64,000 nt of DNA from Dactylosporangium sp. AC04546 (lineage in GTDB: Bacteria; Actinomycetota; Actinomycetes; Mycobacteriales; Micromonosporaceae), in the NCBI RefSeq assembly GCF_022095675.1, contig NZ_JAHYSG010000021.1, positions 70,647 to 134,646 of the forward strand, read 5' to 3'. The notes below the pieces were generated by a model, which did no database searches, was not told the origin of the DNA, and saw only the letters and a program-made list of their open reading frames with translations. The translations under genes were made by a program, and so were the position numbers. Of the stretch, positions 1 to 7,760 are shown one piece after another (the stretch's first letter is position 1; each line of letters starts with the position of its first letter).

Positions 1-213
1 CTCGTGGTAGAGGGCCAGGTGACGGGAGTGGCGGCGGGCCTCGCTCTCGACGGCGGCCACGCCCTGCGCGGTCACCGGCGACGCGTCCGCGCCGAACCGC
101 GCGGTGAGCGCGGCGACCAGGGCGGCCTGCCGCGTGCCGGCGGGCATGAGCCGGTCGAGCCAGGCGGTCAGCAGGGCCACGAGGCCGGCGAGGGTGGGTC
201 CGTCGTCCGTCAT
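1..213 (-). CDS. hypothetical protein, N-terminal part only (cut by window edge)
   Basis: An open frame runs leftward from an ATG at 213-211 off the window edge, giving 71 visible residues beginning MTDDGPTLAGLVALLTAW. The composition is helical and Ala/Leu/Arg-rich, with strong third-position GC as expected for a real gene in this genome. I recognise no domain. It is divergent from the sensor kinase, with about 90 bases between the two starts, so the two may share a promoter region. The call rests on coding style only; the rest of the gene is outside the window. Confidence 0.5.
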   Translation of the reverse strand, partial: MTDDGPTLAGLVALLTAWLDRLMPAGTRQAALVAALTARFGADASPVTAQGVAAVESEARRHSRHLALYHE

Positions 214-306
214 GGGTCCGACGGTACGGCGGGTGCGTACCACCGGCCGTGGTACGCCCGTGTGCGAAGGTGCGCCCATGGCGAAACCGCGATGCTACAG
301 TCCGGC

Positions 307-1458
307 ATGCGCGACGCCTGGGTTCGCCGGATGACCAGGTGGGCGGCCCGGTGGCCGCTGGCCCTCGACGGCTTCCTCGCCGTGCTCGCCTGCGCGGCGA
401 CCGTGCTGCCGCTGACCGCCGACGAGCCGGACTGCGACTGCGTGGTGACCCCGTGGGCGTATGTGACGGCGGCCGGGATGACGCTGCCGCTCATGTTCCG
501 CAGGCGGGCGCCGTTCGTGGTCAACCTGGCGATCGCCCCGTTCGCGCTGGCGTTCGGGTTCAACGGCTGGCCCAGCCCGCTGGTGCCGATCGGGCCGCTG
601 GTCGCGTTGCACGCCGTCGCCGCCTACGCGCTGGTGTGGCAGTCGCTCGTCTGCCTCGCCACGTCGCTGCTGGCGGTGCCGGTCATGTTCCTGACCCGGC
701 CGTATGACTCGGAGCCCTTCGAGGCGTTCAACCTCACGCTCGTCGTGTTCGTGGCCTGGCTGGCCGGCGTCCTGACCCGTTCGCAGCGGGCGGTCCTGCA
801 GCAGTACCGAAGACGCGTGGTCGCCGAGCGCGCCCGGCGACGGGCCGAGGCGGCGCGGGCGGTCGCCGAGGAGCGCAACCTCATCGCCCGGGAGATGCAC
901 GACCTGCTCGGGCACTCGGTCGGCGTGATGGTGGTCCTGGCCGAGGGTGGGGCGGCCGCGACCGAGGGCGCGCCGGCGGCCGGCACGCAGGCGTTCGACC
1001 TCATCGCCCGCACCGGGCGGGAGACCCTGGCCGACCTGCGGCGGCTGGTGGGCACGGTCCGGGCCGGCGACGACGAGGAGCTGCGGCCGCTGCCGACCAC
1101 CGCCGACATCCCGAAGCTGGTCGACACCATGCGGCAGGCCGGAGTCGATGTCACGCTCGACATGCCGCAGCCGCGGGTGGTCGCGGGCGCCGCCGGGCTG
1201 GCGGCGTTCCGTATCGTGCAGGAGTCGCTGACCAACGCGCTGAAACACGCCCCCGGCAGGCCGGTCGCCGTCGACGTCCGGGACGGGGCCGAGGAGCTGA
1301 CGATCGAGGTGCGCAATCCCCTCCCGGCGGGGGCCGGCCGGGCCGAGCTGGGGCACGGGCTGCGGGGCATGCTGGAGCGGGCGTCGAGCGTCGGTGCCGC
1401 GCTGTCGTACGGGGCGGAGGGCGGGACGTGGACGGTACGGCTGACGCTGGGGCGGTGA
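307..1458 (+). CDS. two-component sensor histidine kinase (NarL-type, HisKA_3)
   Basis: About 383 residues. Residues 15-155 form four to six hydrophobic membrane segments. A basic helical linker (160-190) leads into the dimerisation/phosphoacceptor segment EERNLIAREMHDLLGHSV, with His198 as the expected autophosphorylation site. A HATPase_c domain follows, with an N-box (QESLTNALKHA) and a glycine-rich GHGLRGM motif. It should autophosphorylate and pass phosphate to the response regulator, whose GTG start overlaps its stop. The sensed signal is unknown. The frame is open back to base 4, but the upstream part has no domain and lies over a divergent gene. ATG 307 is therefore preferred; ATG 292 and ATG 331 are possible. 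No clear ribosome binding site decides the start. Confidence 0.88.
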   Translation: MRDAWVRRMTRWAARWPLALDGFLAVLACAATVLPLTADEPDCDCVVTPWAYVTAAGMTLPLMFRRRAPFVVNLAIAPFALAFGFNGWPSPLVPIGPLVALHAVAAYALVWQSLVCLATSLLAVPVMFLTRPYDSEPFEAFNLTLVVFVAWLAGVLTRSQRAVLQQYRRRVVAERARRRAEAARAVAEERNLIAREMHDLLGHSVGVMVVLAEGGAAATEGAPAAGTQAFDLIARTGRETLADLRRLVGTVRAGDDEELRPLPTTADIPKLVDTMRQAGVDVTLDMPQPRVVAGAAGLAAFRIVQESLTNALKHAPGRPVAVDVRDGAEELTIEVRNPLPAGAGRAELGHGLRGMLERASSVGAALSYGAEGGTWTVRLTLGR

Positions 1459-2111
1459 GCCCCATCCGGGTCGTGCTCGCCGACGACGAGGAGCTGATCC
1501 GGGTCGGCATGGGCCTGCTCATCGGCTCCCAGCCCGACATGAGCGTGGTCGGCGAGGCCTCCGACGGCGACCAGGTCGCTGCCCTGGCCCGCGAGACGGA
1601 CGCCGACGTGGTGCTCATGGACATCCGGATGCCGCGCATGGACGGCATCACCGCGACCCGTGAGGTGACCCGCCACGCGCCCCGCGCCCGGGTCATCATC
1701 CTCACGACGTTCGACCTGGACGAGTACGTCTTCGACTCGCTGCGGGCCGGTGCGTCCGGGTTCCTGCTCAAGGACTCGCCGCGGGCCGACCTGCTGCGCG
1801 CGGTGCGGGTCGTCGCCGGCGGCGACTCGCTGCTGAGCCCGGCCGCGACCCGCCGGCTCGTCACCGAGTTCGTGCGGGCCGTCCCGGTGCCGGCCCGCCG
1901 GCCGGTCGACGAGAGCGTCACCGCCCGTGAGCGCGAGGTGCTCGCCGCCATCGCGGCCGGGCTGAGCAACGCCGAGGTCGCCGAGCGGCTCGGTGTCTCC
2001 GAGCACACGGTGAAGACCCACGTCGGCAGCATCCTGGCCAAGCTCAACCTCAGGGACCGGGTGCAGGCCGTCATCTACGCCTATGAGACGGGTCTCGCGG
2101 GGCCGCAGTAG
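1455..2111 (+). CDS. LuxR/NarL-family response regulator
   Basis: About 218 residues. The receiver domain (1-120) carries the acidic pair ADDEE, phosphoacceptor Asp56 in VVLMDIRMPRMDG, Thr84/85 and Lys106 in FLLKDSPR. The C-terminal GerE helix-turn-helix is clear (TAREREVLAAIAAGLSNAEV, then VSEHTVKTHV). It is the cognate partner of the kinase before it: GTG 1455 overlaps that gene's TGA as GTGA. A second in-frame GTG at 1428 lies seven bases after GGAGG and would add nine residues. Family convention favours 1455, the Shine-Dalgarno favours 1428. Target genes cannot be read from the sequence. Confidence 0.9.
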   Translation: MSPIRVVLADDEELIRVGMGLLIGSQPDMSVVGEASDGDQVAALARETDADVVLMDIRMPRMDGITATREVTRHAPRARVIILTTFDLDEYVFDSLRAGASGFLLKDSPRADLLRAVRVVAGGDSLLSPAATRRLVTEFVRAVPVPARRPVDESVTAREREVLAAIAAGLSNAEVAERLGVSEHTVKTHVGSILAKLNLRDRVQAVIYAYETGLAGPQ

Positions 2112-2184
2112 TCCCTGGGTCTGAGGCCCGGAACCATGCCGTGCTCCGATGTGCCGAGCCGCCGCGATTCCTAGCGTTGGTGGC

Positions 2185-2967
2185 ATGAAACGGGTTGAGA
2201 TCAGGGCACTCGGCGGATTCCACATCCTCGCGGGCGGCGCCGACGTCACATGTCCGCCGACGCACGCCGAGCGCCTCGTGCGCCTCCTCGTCCGCACCGG
2301 CGGCACCGCCGACCTGTCGTCCGTGACCGGCGTCATGTGGCCGGGCACGCCCGCCCGCACGGCCCGCCGCCGGCTGCGCAACGTGCTGGCCCGGCTGCGC
2401 GAGCGCTATGGCGGGATCGTCCGCCGCCAGGGCGACCTGCTGGTGCTCGACGCACCCGTCGACGTGTTCCGGCTCGCCGCCGCGGCCGAGGCGGTGGCAG
2501 GCGGCGGCCTCGGCCCGGGCGCCACCGAGCTGCGCGCCTGCGCGGGCCTGTGGCGCGGTGACCTGTTCGCCGGCGACGACGCCTCAAGCCTGGAGGGGGC
2601 GCGGGAGCGCACCCGCCAGCAATACCTCATGGTGCTCGACCGCCTCGCCGACCTGGCCGCGGCCGAGGGCCGGGTCCTCGACGAGGTGTACTGGCTGGAC
2701 CGCGCCTACCGCACCGCGCCGCACGACGAGCGGCGCATCGTGCGCATCGTCGCCCGGCTGGCCGCGACGGGCCACGAGGGCCGCGCCCGCGAGGCGTTCG
2801 CCCTGGGCTGCGACGTGTCGACCGAGCTCGGCGTCCGCATCCCACCCGCCCTGGCGGCCGCCGCGGCCGTGCTCGCGACGGCCTACCGCCGCGTCCCGGC
2901 CGCCGTTGGGGTGGCCGCCGTTGGGGTGGCCGGCGTTGGGGTGGCCGCCGTTGGGGTGGCCGCATGA
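2185..2967 (+). CDS. small SARP/BTAD-type transcriptional regulator
   Basis: About 260 residues. The N-terminal 95 residues look like a winged-helix DNA-binding domain of the OmpR/SARP kind (VEIRALGGFHILAGG start; MWPGTPARTARRRLRNVLAR). The rest is a helical BTAD-type domain (LWRGDLFAG; YLMVLDRLADLAAAEGR; TELGVRIP). Family members are DNA-binding activators, often of secondary metabolism. There is no ATPase domain, unlike the 1,119-residue regulator near 57-60 kb. Odd point: the last 20 residues are four copies of a VGVAA-like pentapeptide encoded by a 15-bp tandem repeat. ATG 2185 is chosen because the conserved domain begins there; upstream codons to 2149 add nothing recognisable. Confidence 0.75.
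   Translation: MKRVEIRALGGFHILAGGADVTCPPTHAERLVRLLVRTGGTADLSSVTGVMWPGTPARTARRRLRNVLARLRERYGGIVRRQGDLLVLDAPVDVFRLAAAAEAVAGGGLGPGATELRACAGLWRGDLFAGDDASSLEGARERTRQQYLMVLDRLADLAAAEGRVLDEVYWLDRAYRTAPHDERRIVRIVARLAATGHEGRAREAFALGCDVSTELGVRIPPALAAAAAVLATAYRRVPAAVGVAAVGVAGVGVAAVGVAA
2905..2964 (+). repeat. 15-bp minisatellite, four copies, inside the SARP gene
   Basis: Four tandem 15-bp units (GTTGGGGTGGCCGCC with one or two changes) end directly before the stop codon. They encode repeated Val-Gly-Val-Ala-Ala/Gly. Copy number could vary without breaking the frame. Confidence 0.9.
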
Positions 2968-3198
2968 CCCGGCGCCGCGCACTGCCCTGGTCGGTGGCGT
3001 GTTGGGCCGGCCGCGCGCCGCGACCGTGCTTGCGACGGCCCATCGCCGAGTCCCGACCGCCGTAGCGTCCCGGGCGGCCGGCTTCTGTGCAGCCTTGTGC
3101 GGTCGGCCCTGCCCGAGACGGTCGTGGAGTTCGGGGCGTCGCTGCTCAAGGAGTCCAAAGTGGACGCATCGCGGGTCGATCCGGCCAATGCGGCCGTG
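2968..3198. other. non-coding gap with a decayed copy of the SARP gene end
   Basis: No convincing gene is seen here. Bases 3020-3063 resemble bases 2865-2905 of the preceding gene (GTGCTTGCGACGGCCCATCG against GTGCTCGCGACGGCCTACCG, continuing into GTCCCGACCGCCGT against GTCCCGGCCGCCGT). This looks like an old partial duplication of the 3' end of the regulator gene flanking the minisatellite. Confidence 0.6.
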
Positions 3199-3238
3199 CG
3201 CTGGGAGCGGCACGGCCCGTGCCGTGCCGCTCCCAGCG
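3199..3238 (-). terminator. strong hairpin terminator
   Basis: An 18-bp perfect stem (CGCTGGGAGCGGCACGGC and its complement) with a 4-base loop lies one base past the stop codon of the leftward gene at 3240. There is no U-tract, as is usual for high-GC actinomycetes. It could also serve the rightward SARP gene. Confidence 0.75.
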
Positions 3239-3239
3239 G

Positions 3240-3887
3240 TTAGTGGCGGATCGGGATCGTCTGACTCGTTGTGGGTGTTGGGCGTTGCTTGGGTGCCCGG
3301 GGGAGCGGCGCATCGGTCAGCAAGCTCGCCAGCTCGTTGCTGATCGGTTCGGGGCCGGCCGGCCTCAGGAGGCGTTCGGCCTCCTCGCGGAGGGTCGTGG
3401 CCGCCGGGGTGCGGTCGCGGCGAGCCAGCATCGCCGCCTGGTGGAGCAGGGCCCTGGCCAGGCGGCTGCGAGGAGTCCCGCGGCGGGCGCGGTCGGCCGT
3501 GACCAGCGCCTCGATCGCGCTCAGTGCCGCGTCGCGGCGGCCGGCCGTCTCCAGGGCCACCGACAGTGCCAGCAGGTCCCAGTCCGGGCCGTCGTTGTGG
3601 GTGCGTCTGCGGGTGATCGGCTCCTGGAAGGCGTTCGTGCGGACCGCCTCCGCGGACCACTCGCGCAGGTGGCCGGCCGCCTCGGACAGCAGCGGGGTCG
3701 TCGCCGCCGGGGGAGTGGCCGGGGCGAAATCGTCGACGAGGGTGCAGAGCGCTCGCGCCAGGCGCGGGCGGTACACCTGCGGATGAACGGTCGTCATGAT
3801 CCGGAGCGCCTGCACCAGCTCGTAGCGGAGCGGGCGATCGTTGAGCAGTACCACCTGGGCCCACGTGACCATGCCGGGATCGACCAA
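3240..3887 (-). CDS. hypothetical helical-repeat protein
   Basis: About 215 residues, almost all helical, with TPR-like spacing (LALSVALETAGRRDAALSAI; RALLHQAAMLARRDRTPAAT). Nothing catalytic is seen. The start is inferred from AGGAGG five bases before a TTG at 3887; an in-frame ATG at 3872 is the alternative. The Pro/Thr-rich tail ends at a strong terminator hairpin. It may be a fragment of a larger helical regulator (NB-ARC/TPR proteins end like this), but no such partner is upstream. Function unknown. Confidence 0.55.
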   Translation of the reverse strand: MVDPGMVTWAQVVLLNDRPLRYELVQALRIMTTVHPQVYRPRLARALCTLVDDFAPATPPAATTPLLSEAAGHLREWSAEAVRTNAFQEPITRRRTHNDGPDWDLLALSVALETAGRRDAALSAIEALVTADRARRGTPRSRLARALLHQAAMLARRDRTPAATTLREEAERLLRPAGPEPISNELASLLTDAPLPRAPKQRPTPTTSQTIPIRH

Positions 3888-4062
3888 CACTGCCTCCTGT
3901 CGTCGTGAGCGACGAGCGTACGACGGCAAAACCCCAGCTCAACAGGGCTGTTTGCCCGAGTGATCGGGCCTCGTCAGTGCGTTATGCTGATCGCGGACGT
4001 ACCCTGCGACCGCGAGCACTGCCACGCCGCGGTGCTGGCCGGCGTGCTCGGGCGCGTAGGGC

Positions 4063-4134
4063 AGGACCGGCCGGATTCGAACCGGCGTCCCTCGCCTGAG
4101 CAGGGCGGTGCGACGACCTCTGCGCTACGGTCCT
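4063..4134 (-). tRNA. tRNA-like gene, anticodon GCU, class I body (possibly pseudo)
   Basis: Seventy-two bases fold as a short-variable-loop cloverleaf: 7-bp acceptor AGGACCG/CGGTCCT with no mismatch, T8-A9, D-arm with three pairs plus a C-T mismatch and a GG in the loop, 4-bp anticodon stem CGCC/GGCG topped by a C-A mismatch, 7-base loop CTGCTCA, 5-base variable loop, and perfect T-arm GCCGG-TTCGAAT-CCGGC. The next base is G and CCA is not encoded. T33 places GCU at 34-36, which reads serine AGC/AGU codons, yet bacterial serine tRNAs normally have a long variable arm. Position 37 is C instead of a purine. Its upstream side is occupied by the palindromic element at 4151, 16 bases away. Confidence 0.7.
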
Positions 4135-4150
4135 GCCGGCCGGAAGTCTA

Positions 4151-4312
4151 AGGCCTGTTTCATACTGAGGCCGGGCTGCGGCGGGCCCAGATTCCGCCTG
4201 GCGCCAGCCCCGCGAAAGCCCGGTTACAACACCGGTAGCCGGACTTCCGCGGGGCGACGCCAGACGAAATCTGGACTCCGCCTCGCTCCGACCCCAGTCA
4301 TGAAACAGGCCT
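4151..4312. mobile_element. 162-bp palindromic MITE-like element with TA duplication
   Basis: The two halves are imperfect inverted copies of each other over nearly the whole length. Both ends read AGGCCTGTTTCAT inward; inner matches include CAGATT, CTGGCG and GCCCCGCG. TA stands immediately outside each end (4149-4150 and 4313-4314), as a target duplication would. There is no reading frame inside. It fits a non-autonomous element mobilised by a TA-targeting transposase (IS630/Tc1-like or an IS5 group). No matching full-length element is in the window. Confidence 0.7.
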
Positions 4313-6144
4313 TAGCGGCGGATCGCGCGCAGGAACTGCAGGTCGGGGCGCAGCGTCCACGTGGCGGCGCGCGGGTTCGGGCCGTCGCTCATCGCGGACG
4401 GGTCGGCGCCCGCCTCGAGCAGGCCGCGCACCAGGCCGGGCGCGCCGAGCGCGACGGCGCTGTGCAGCGGCGTCTCGCCGTCGCGGTCGCGGACGTCGAT
4501 GTCGAGGCCGGCGTCGAGCAGCCGGCGGACCAGCGCCGGCGACGAGCGCCGGCCCTCCTCGTCGGACAGCCACGGCAGCAGGTGCAGCAGGGTGCGGCCG
4601 CGCTCGTCGCGCACGTGCGGGTCGACGCCCCGCTCGATCGCCGCCAGGACGGCCGGGCCGTCGCCGTGCCACACCCGGGCGAGCAGCTCGGCCCGCAGGG
4701 CCCGCATCCGGCGGGGCATCCGCACGGCCGGGTCGCGCCAGCCGTCGCGCGCCGCGACGCAGCCGGCGACGTGCCCGCCGAGCGCCTCCAGCACGCGTTC
4801 CCGCTCGACCTCCGCCGGGCGGTGCGGGACGGCGACGGTACCGCCGCGCAGCACCACCTCGTGGGTGGCCTCGTCGCAGTGCACCCGCACGGCCGTGGGC
4901 AGCGGCGGGGCGGTCCGCTGCCCGGGCGGCGGCCGGTCGGGGAACAGCGCGGCGTGGACGAGCGGGTGCAGGTCGTCCGGCGACAGCTGCCCGGCGCGCA
5001 GCGCGTCGAGCTCGGCCGGCCGGCGGGCCAGCGCGTGCGGTATCCGCGGGATCCGGTCGAGCACCACGCCGAACTCGCCGGCCTCGGCCGCCTCGCGCTC
5101 GGCGTCGGCGTGGCGGTACCGGGCGGTGGCGACGAGGCGGGCGCGGGGCCGCGGCGTGCCGAGCCGGTCGAGCACCAGGCAGCGCCCGCGCAGGTCGACG
5201 CGGAACAGCCCGGCGTCCTCGGCGAGGTCGGTGCGCCACGGCAGCACCCGGGCCGGGTCGTTGTCCCACGGCGCGTTCGCCCGGACGTCGAGCAGGTGGT
5301 GGTGCACCCGCGCGGCGGCCTCGGCGAGCCACCAGTGCGCGGGCCGCAGCCAGCCCAGCGCCCGGCCGACCGCGGCCGCGCGCCGATCGGCCCGGTCCGC
5401 CCGGTCCGCTCGGTCCGCCCGCGCGGCGGTGCCGGCCTCGGCGGGCCGACCGGCCCGGACGGCGGCGGCCGGCTCGAACGCCGCCGGGTCGCTGCGGTCG
5501 CGGCCCCAGCGCGGGTCGAACAGCAGCACGTCGAGGTCGAAGCCGGCGGCGCCCCACGCGTCGGCGGGCCGCCCCTCGTCGTCGATCTGCGCAATGAACT
5601 CGACCCGGCCCTCGGGGCCGTCGCCCGCCACCGCGTCGTCGCCCAGCCGTGCGCCGCCCGTGGTGAAGAACGGCAGCCGGGTCACGCCGCCGCAGCGGGC
5701 GCGCAGCTGCGCGGTACACCTGGAATCCCAGAGCTCGCGAAGGAGGAGCAGGCTGTCGTCCGGCGTCCCGGTGCGGCCCGGGACGCCGAGGCGTACGAAC
5801 CGCACGGCGATGCGCTGCGGCCGGTCGAACCAGGCGGGCGGATGCGCGACGAGGGCGTGGCCGTCGGGGAACAGGGCGAGCGGGTACCAGAACCCGCTGC
5901 GCAGCCGCCCGTCGGGACGGCGCGGCAGGTGCCACCGGAGCAGGTCGGGCGCGAGATGCGTGAGGTCGTCCTCGAGACGGCGGAGGACCTCGGTGCCGTG
6001 GACCCGCCGGATCGCGCCCAGGTCGACGTCGAGGTCGACCCCGGCGACGGCGCAGGCCCCGCGCCAGTCCCCGGCGAGCCGCCGCGCGGTGGCGCCCTCG
6101 ACCATCCAGCCCGGCACCGCCGACGGATGCGGGGCCCGGACCAT
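4312..6144 (-). CDS. ankyrin-repeat protein with large uncharacterised N-terminal region
   Basis: About 610 residues from ATG 6144 (MVRAPHPSAVPGW). Residues 1-470 match no family I can name but are coherent coding sequence (WWLAEAAARVHHHLLDVRAN; FRVDLRGRCLVLDRL). The C-terminal 130 residues hold two to three ankyrin repeats (DGPAVLAAIERGVDPHVRDE, RGRTLLHLLPW, DGETPLHSAVALGAPGLV), which bind proteins in other families. The TAA stop uses the TA just outside the palindromic element at 4151-4312. The natural C-terminus may therefore have been replaced by the insertion. It is divergent from the gene at 6165 with a 20-bp gap, so promoters must overlap. Confidence 0.75.
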   Translation of the reverse strand: MVRAPHPSAVPGWMVEGATARRLAGDWRGACAVAGVDLDVDLGAIRRVHGTEVLRRLEDDLTHLAPDLLRWHLPRRPDGRLRSGFWYPLALFPDGHALVAHPPAWFDRPQRIAVRFVRLGVPGRTGTPDDSLLLLRELWDSRCTAQLRARCGGVTRLPFFTTGGARLGDDAVAGDGPEGRVEFIAQIDDEGRPADAWGAAGFDLDVLLFDPRWGRDRSDPAAFEPAAAVRAGRPAEAGTAARADRADRADRADRRAAAVGRALGWLRPAHWWLAEAAARVHHHLLDVRANAPWDNDPARVLPWRTDLAEDAGLFRVDLRGRCLVLDRLGTPRPRARLVATARYRHADAEREAAEAGEFGVVLDRIPRIPHALARRPAELDALRAGQLSPDDLHPLVHAALFPDRPPPGQRTAPPLPTAVRVHCDEATHEVVLRGGTVAVPHRPAEVERERVLEALGGHVAGCVAARDGWRDPAVRMPRRMRALRAELLARVWHGDGPAVLAAIERGVDPHVRDERGRTLLHLLPWLSDEEGRRSSPALVRRLLDAGLDIDVRDRDGETPLHSAVALGAPGLVRGLLEAGADPSAMSDGPNPRAATWTLRPDLQFLRAIRR

Positions 6145-6164
6145 GCGGCGAGTGTAATAGCGGG

Positions 6165-6743
6165 ATGGCAGAGCAGTATTTGTCGGCGTTCGCCGTCGAC
6201 GCGGACCGGTTCCGGGGCATGCCCGGCTCCGGGGACGAGGCCCTGGTGCGCGCCGCGGTCGCCGCGGTCGGGGCGCCGGACCTGTTGCGGGCGACCGACC
6301 CGGTCGAGGTGGAGGCGGCGCTGCGCGAGGTCGTGGCCGGCCGCCTCGACCCGGCCCGCCCGGGCGGCTACACGTGGCTCCTGGAGCTGCTGGGTGCCAC
6401 GGCCGGCACGCCGGTGGGCGGGCTGGTGCTGCCGGGCCGCGGCTGGCACGCGCTGCACAAGGCGATGCGGTCGTGGGGCCTGCCGACGCTGGCCGGGGCG
6501 TGGAAGCGCCCGTTCCCCTGGCCGGCCGAGCTGGACGACCCGTGGCCGTTCCCGATGCTGGTTCCGGACACGGTGCGTGAGGAGCTTGCGTCGTTCGACC
6601 CGGAGGAGATCTACGACGACGACCGCTGGGAGGACGACGCGGAGGAGCTCGTCGACCTGCTGGGCAAGTCGCTGCCGGCCTGGCTGACCGCCGCCCACAC
6701 CCGGGGCCACGCCCTGCTGGTGGTCCGCGACGGCGGCCGGTAG
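6165..6743 (+). CDS. hypothetical protein (DUF-type, acidic)
   Basis: 192 residues, begins MAEQYLSAFAVDADRFRGMP. It contains an aromatic-rich central stretch (GRGWHALHKAMRSWGLP) and an acidic segment (DPEEIYDDDRWEDDAEELVD). There is no signal peptide or membrane helix. It resembles small uncharacterised actinobacterial proteins predicted to be soluble, but I cannot assign a function. It starts 20 bp from the divergent ankyrin gene, which suggests a shared regulatory stretch. Confidence 0.7.
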   Translation: MAEQYLSAFAVDADRFRGMPGSGDEALVRAAVAAVGAPDLLRATDPVEVEAALREVVAGRLDPARPGGYTWLLELLGATAGTPVGGLVLPGRGWHALHKAMRSWGLPTLAGAWKRPFPWPAELDDPWPFPMLVPDTVREELASFDPEEIYDDDRWEDDAEELVDLLGKSLPAWLTAAHTRGHALLVVRDGGR

Positions 6744-6776
6744 TTCTCAGTCGCGTCACAGCGGAACTGCCGCACC

Positions 6777-7760
6777 ATGAGCGGCATGCGTGCGGTGATG
6801 TTCCGCGAGTACGGTCCGCCGTCCGTGCTCACGGCGGTGGATGTGCCCGTTCCCGAGACCCGGCCCGGGCAGGTGCTGGTGCGGGTGCACGCGACGACCG
6901 TCACGTCCGCCGAGTGCGGGATGCGGCGTGGGGAGCCGCGGTGGGGGCGGGTCATCCTCGGGCTGCGGCGGCCCCGCAAGGGGATCCGGGTGCTCGGGCT
7001 CGAGTTCGCCGGGGAGGTCGCGGCCACCGGGGCCGGCGTGCGGCGGTTCTCGCTCGGGGACCGGGTGTTCGGGTTCACCGGATTCGGGGTCGGGGCCAAC
7101 GCCGAGTACAAGGCGATCGCCGAGCGGGCCTCGGTCGCGCCGATGCCCGCGGGGCTCAGCTACGCCGAGGGGGCCGCCTCCGTCGACGGGTTCACCACCG
7201 CCTACTACTTCCTGCACGACCTGGCGAACGTCCGGCCGGGGCAGAAGGTGCTCGTGATCGGGGCGTCCGGGAGCATCGGCACCTACGCCGTGCAACTGGC
7301 CCGCCACTTCGGGGCCGAGGTGCACGGGGTCTGCTCGGGGCGCAACGCGGCGCTCGTGACGTCGCTGGGGGCCTCGCGCGTGCACGACTACACCGTCGAG
7401 GACTTCACCACGAGCGGCGAGTCGTACGACGCCGTGTTCGACACCGTCGGGCGCAGCTCGTTCGAGGCCTGCCGGCCCGTGCTCGCCCGCAACGGCAGCT
7501 ACCTGCCCACGACCGGGCTGGTGAACAACGTCCTCGCGGTGCGCACGGCGGTGACCGGCGGGCCGCGGGTGCGCACCGGCATGTCGGTGCGCAAGCACGC
7601 GGCCCTGGCCAAGCTGTGCGAGCTCGTCGAGGCGGGCGAGCTGCGGATCGTCATCGACCGGCGGTACCCGCTCGCCGACCTCGCCGAGGCGCACCGCTAC
7701 GTCGACACCGGGCGCAAGGTCGGCAACGTCGTCATCACGCTCACCGAGCAGGCGGGCTGA
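6777..7760 (+). CDS. MDR-family NAD(P)-dependent oxidoreductase (quinone-reductase-like)
   Basis: 327 residues. The GroES-like N-terminal domain (MRAVMFREYGPPSVL to about 125) is followed by a Rossmann domain with the cofactor motif VLVIGASGSIGTYAVQLA. Catalytic and structural zinc cysteines of the alcohol-dehydrogenase branch are absent, so a zinc-independent quinone/enone reductase is likely. The end overlaps the tail of the opposing TetR gene by 20 bp. ATG 6777 or ATG 6786 (MRAVMF) could be the start; no strong ribosome site decides. The exact substrate is unknown. Confidence 0.85.
   Translation: MSGMRAVMFREYGPPSVLTAVDVPVPETRPGQVLVRVHATTVTSAECGMRRGEPRWGRVILGLRRPRKGIRVLGLEFAGEVAATGAGVRRFSLGDRVFGFTGFGVGANAEYKAIAERASVAPMPAGLSYAEGAASVDGFTTAYYFLHDLANVRPGQKVLVIGASGSIGTYAVQLARHFGAEVHGVCSGRNAALVTSLGASRVHDYTVEDFTTSGESYDAVFDTVGRSSFEACRPVLARNGSYLPTTGLVNNVLAVRTAVTGGPRVRTGMSVRKHAALAKLCELVEAGELRIVIDRRYPLADLAEAHRYVDTGRKVGNVVITLTEQAG

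Noticed and set aside
4..306. N-terminal extension of the histidine kinase frame back to base 4
   Set aside because: The frame is open only because of high GC; it contains no domain and overlaps a divergent gene in better coding style.
3960..4151. Short rightward frame ending in RPDSNRRPS-like sequence
   Set aside because: This is the translated antisense of the tRNA-like gene's T-arm, a common false gene.
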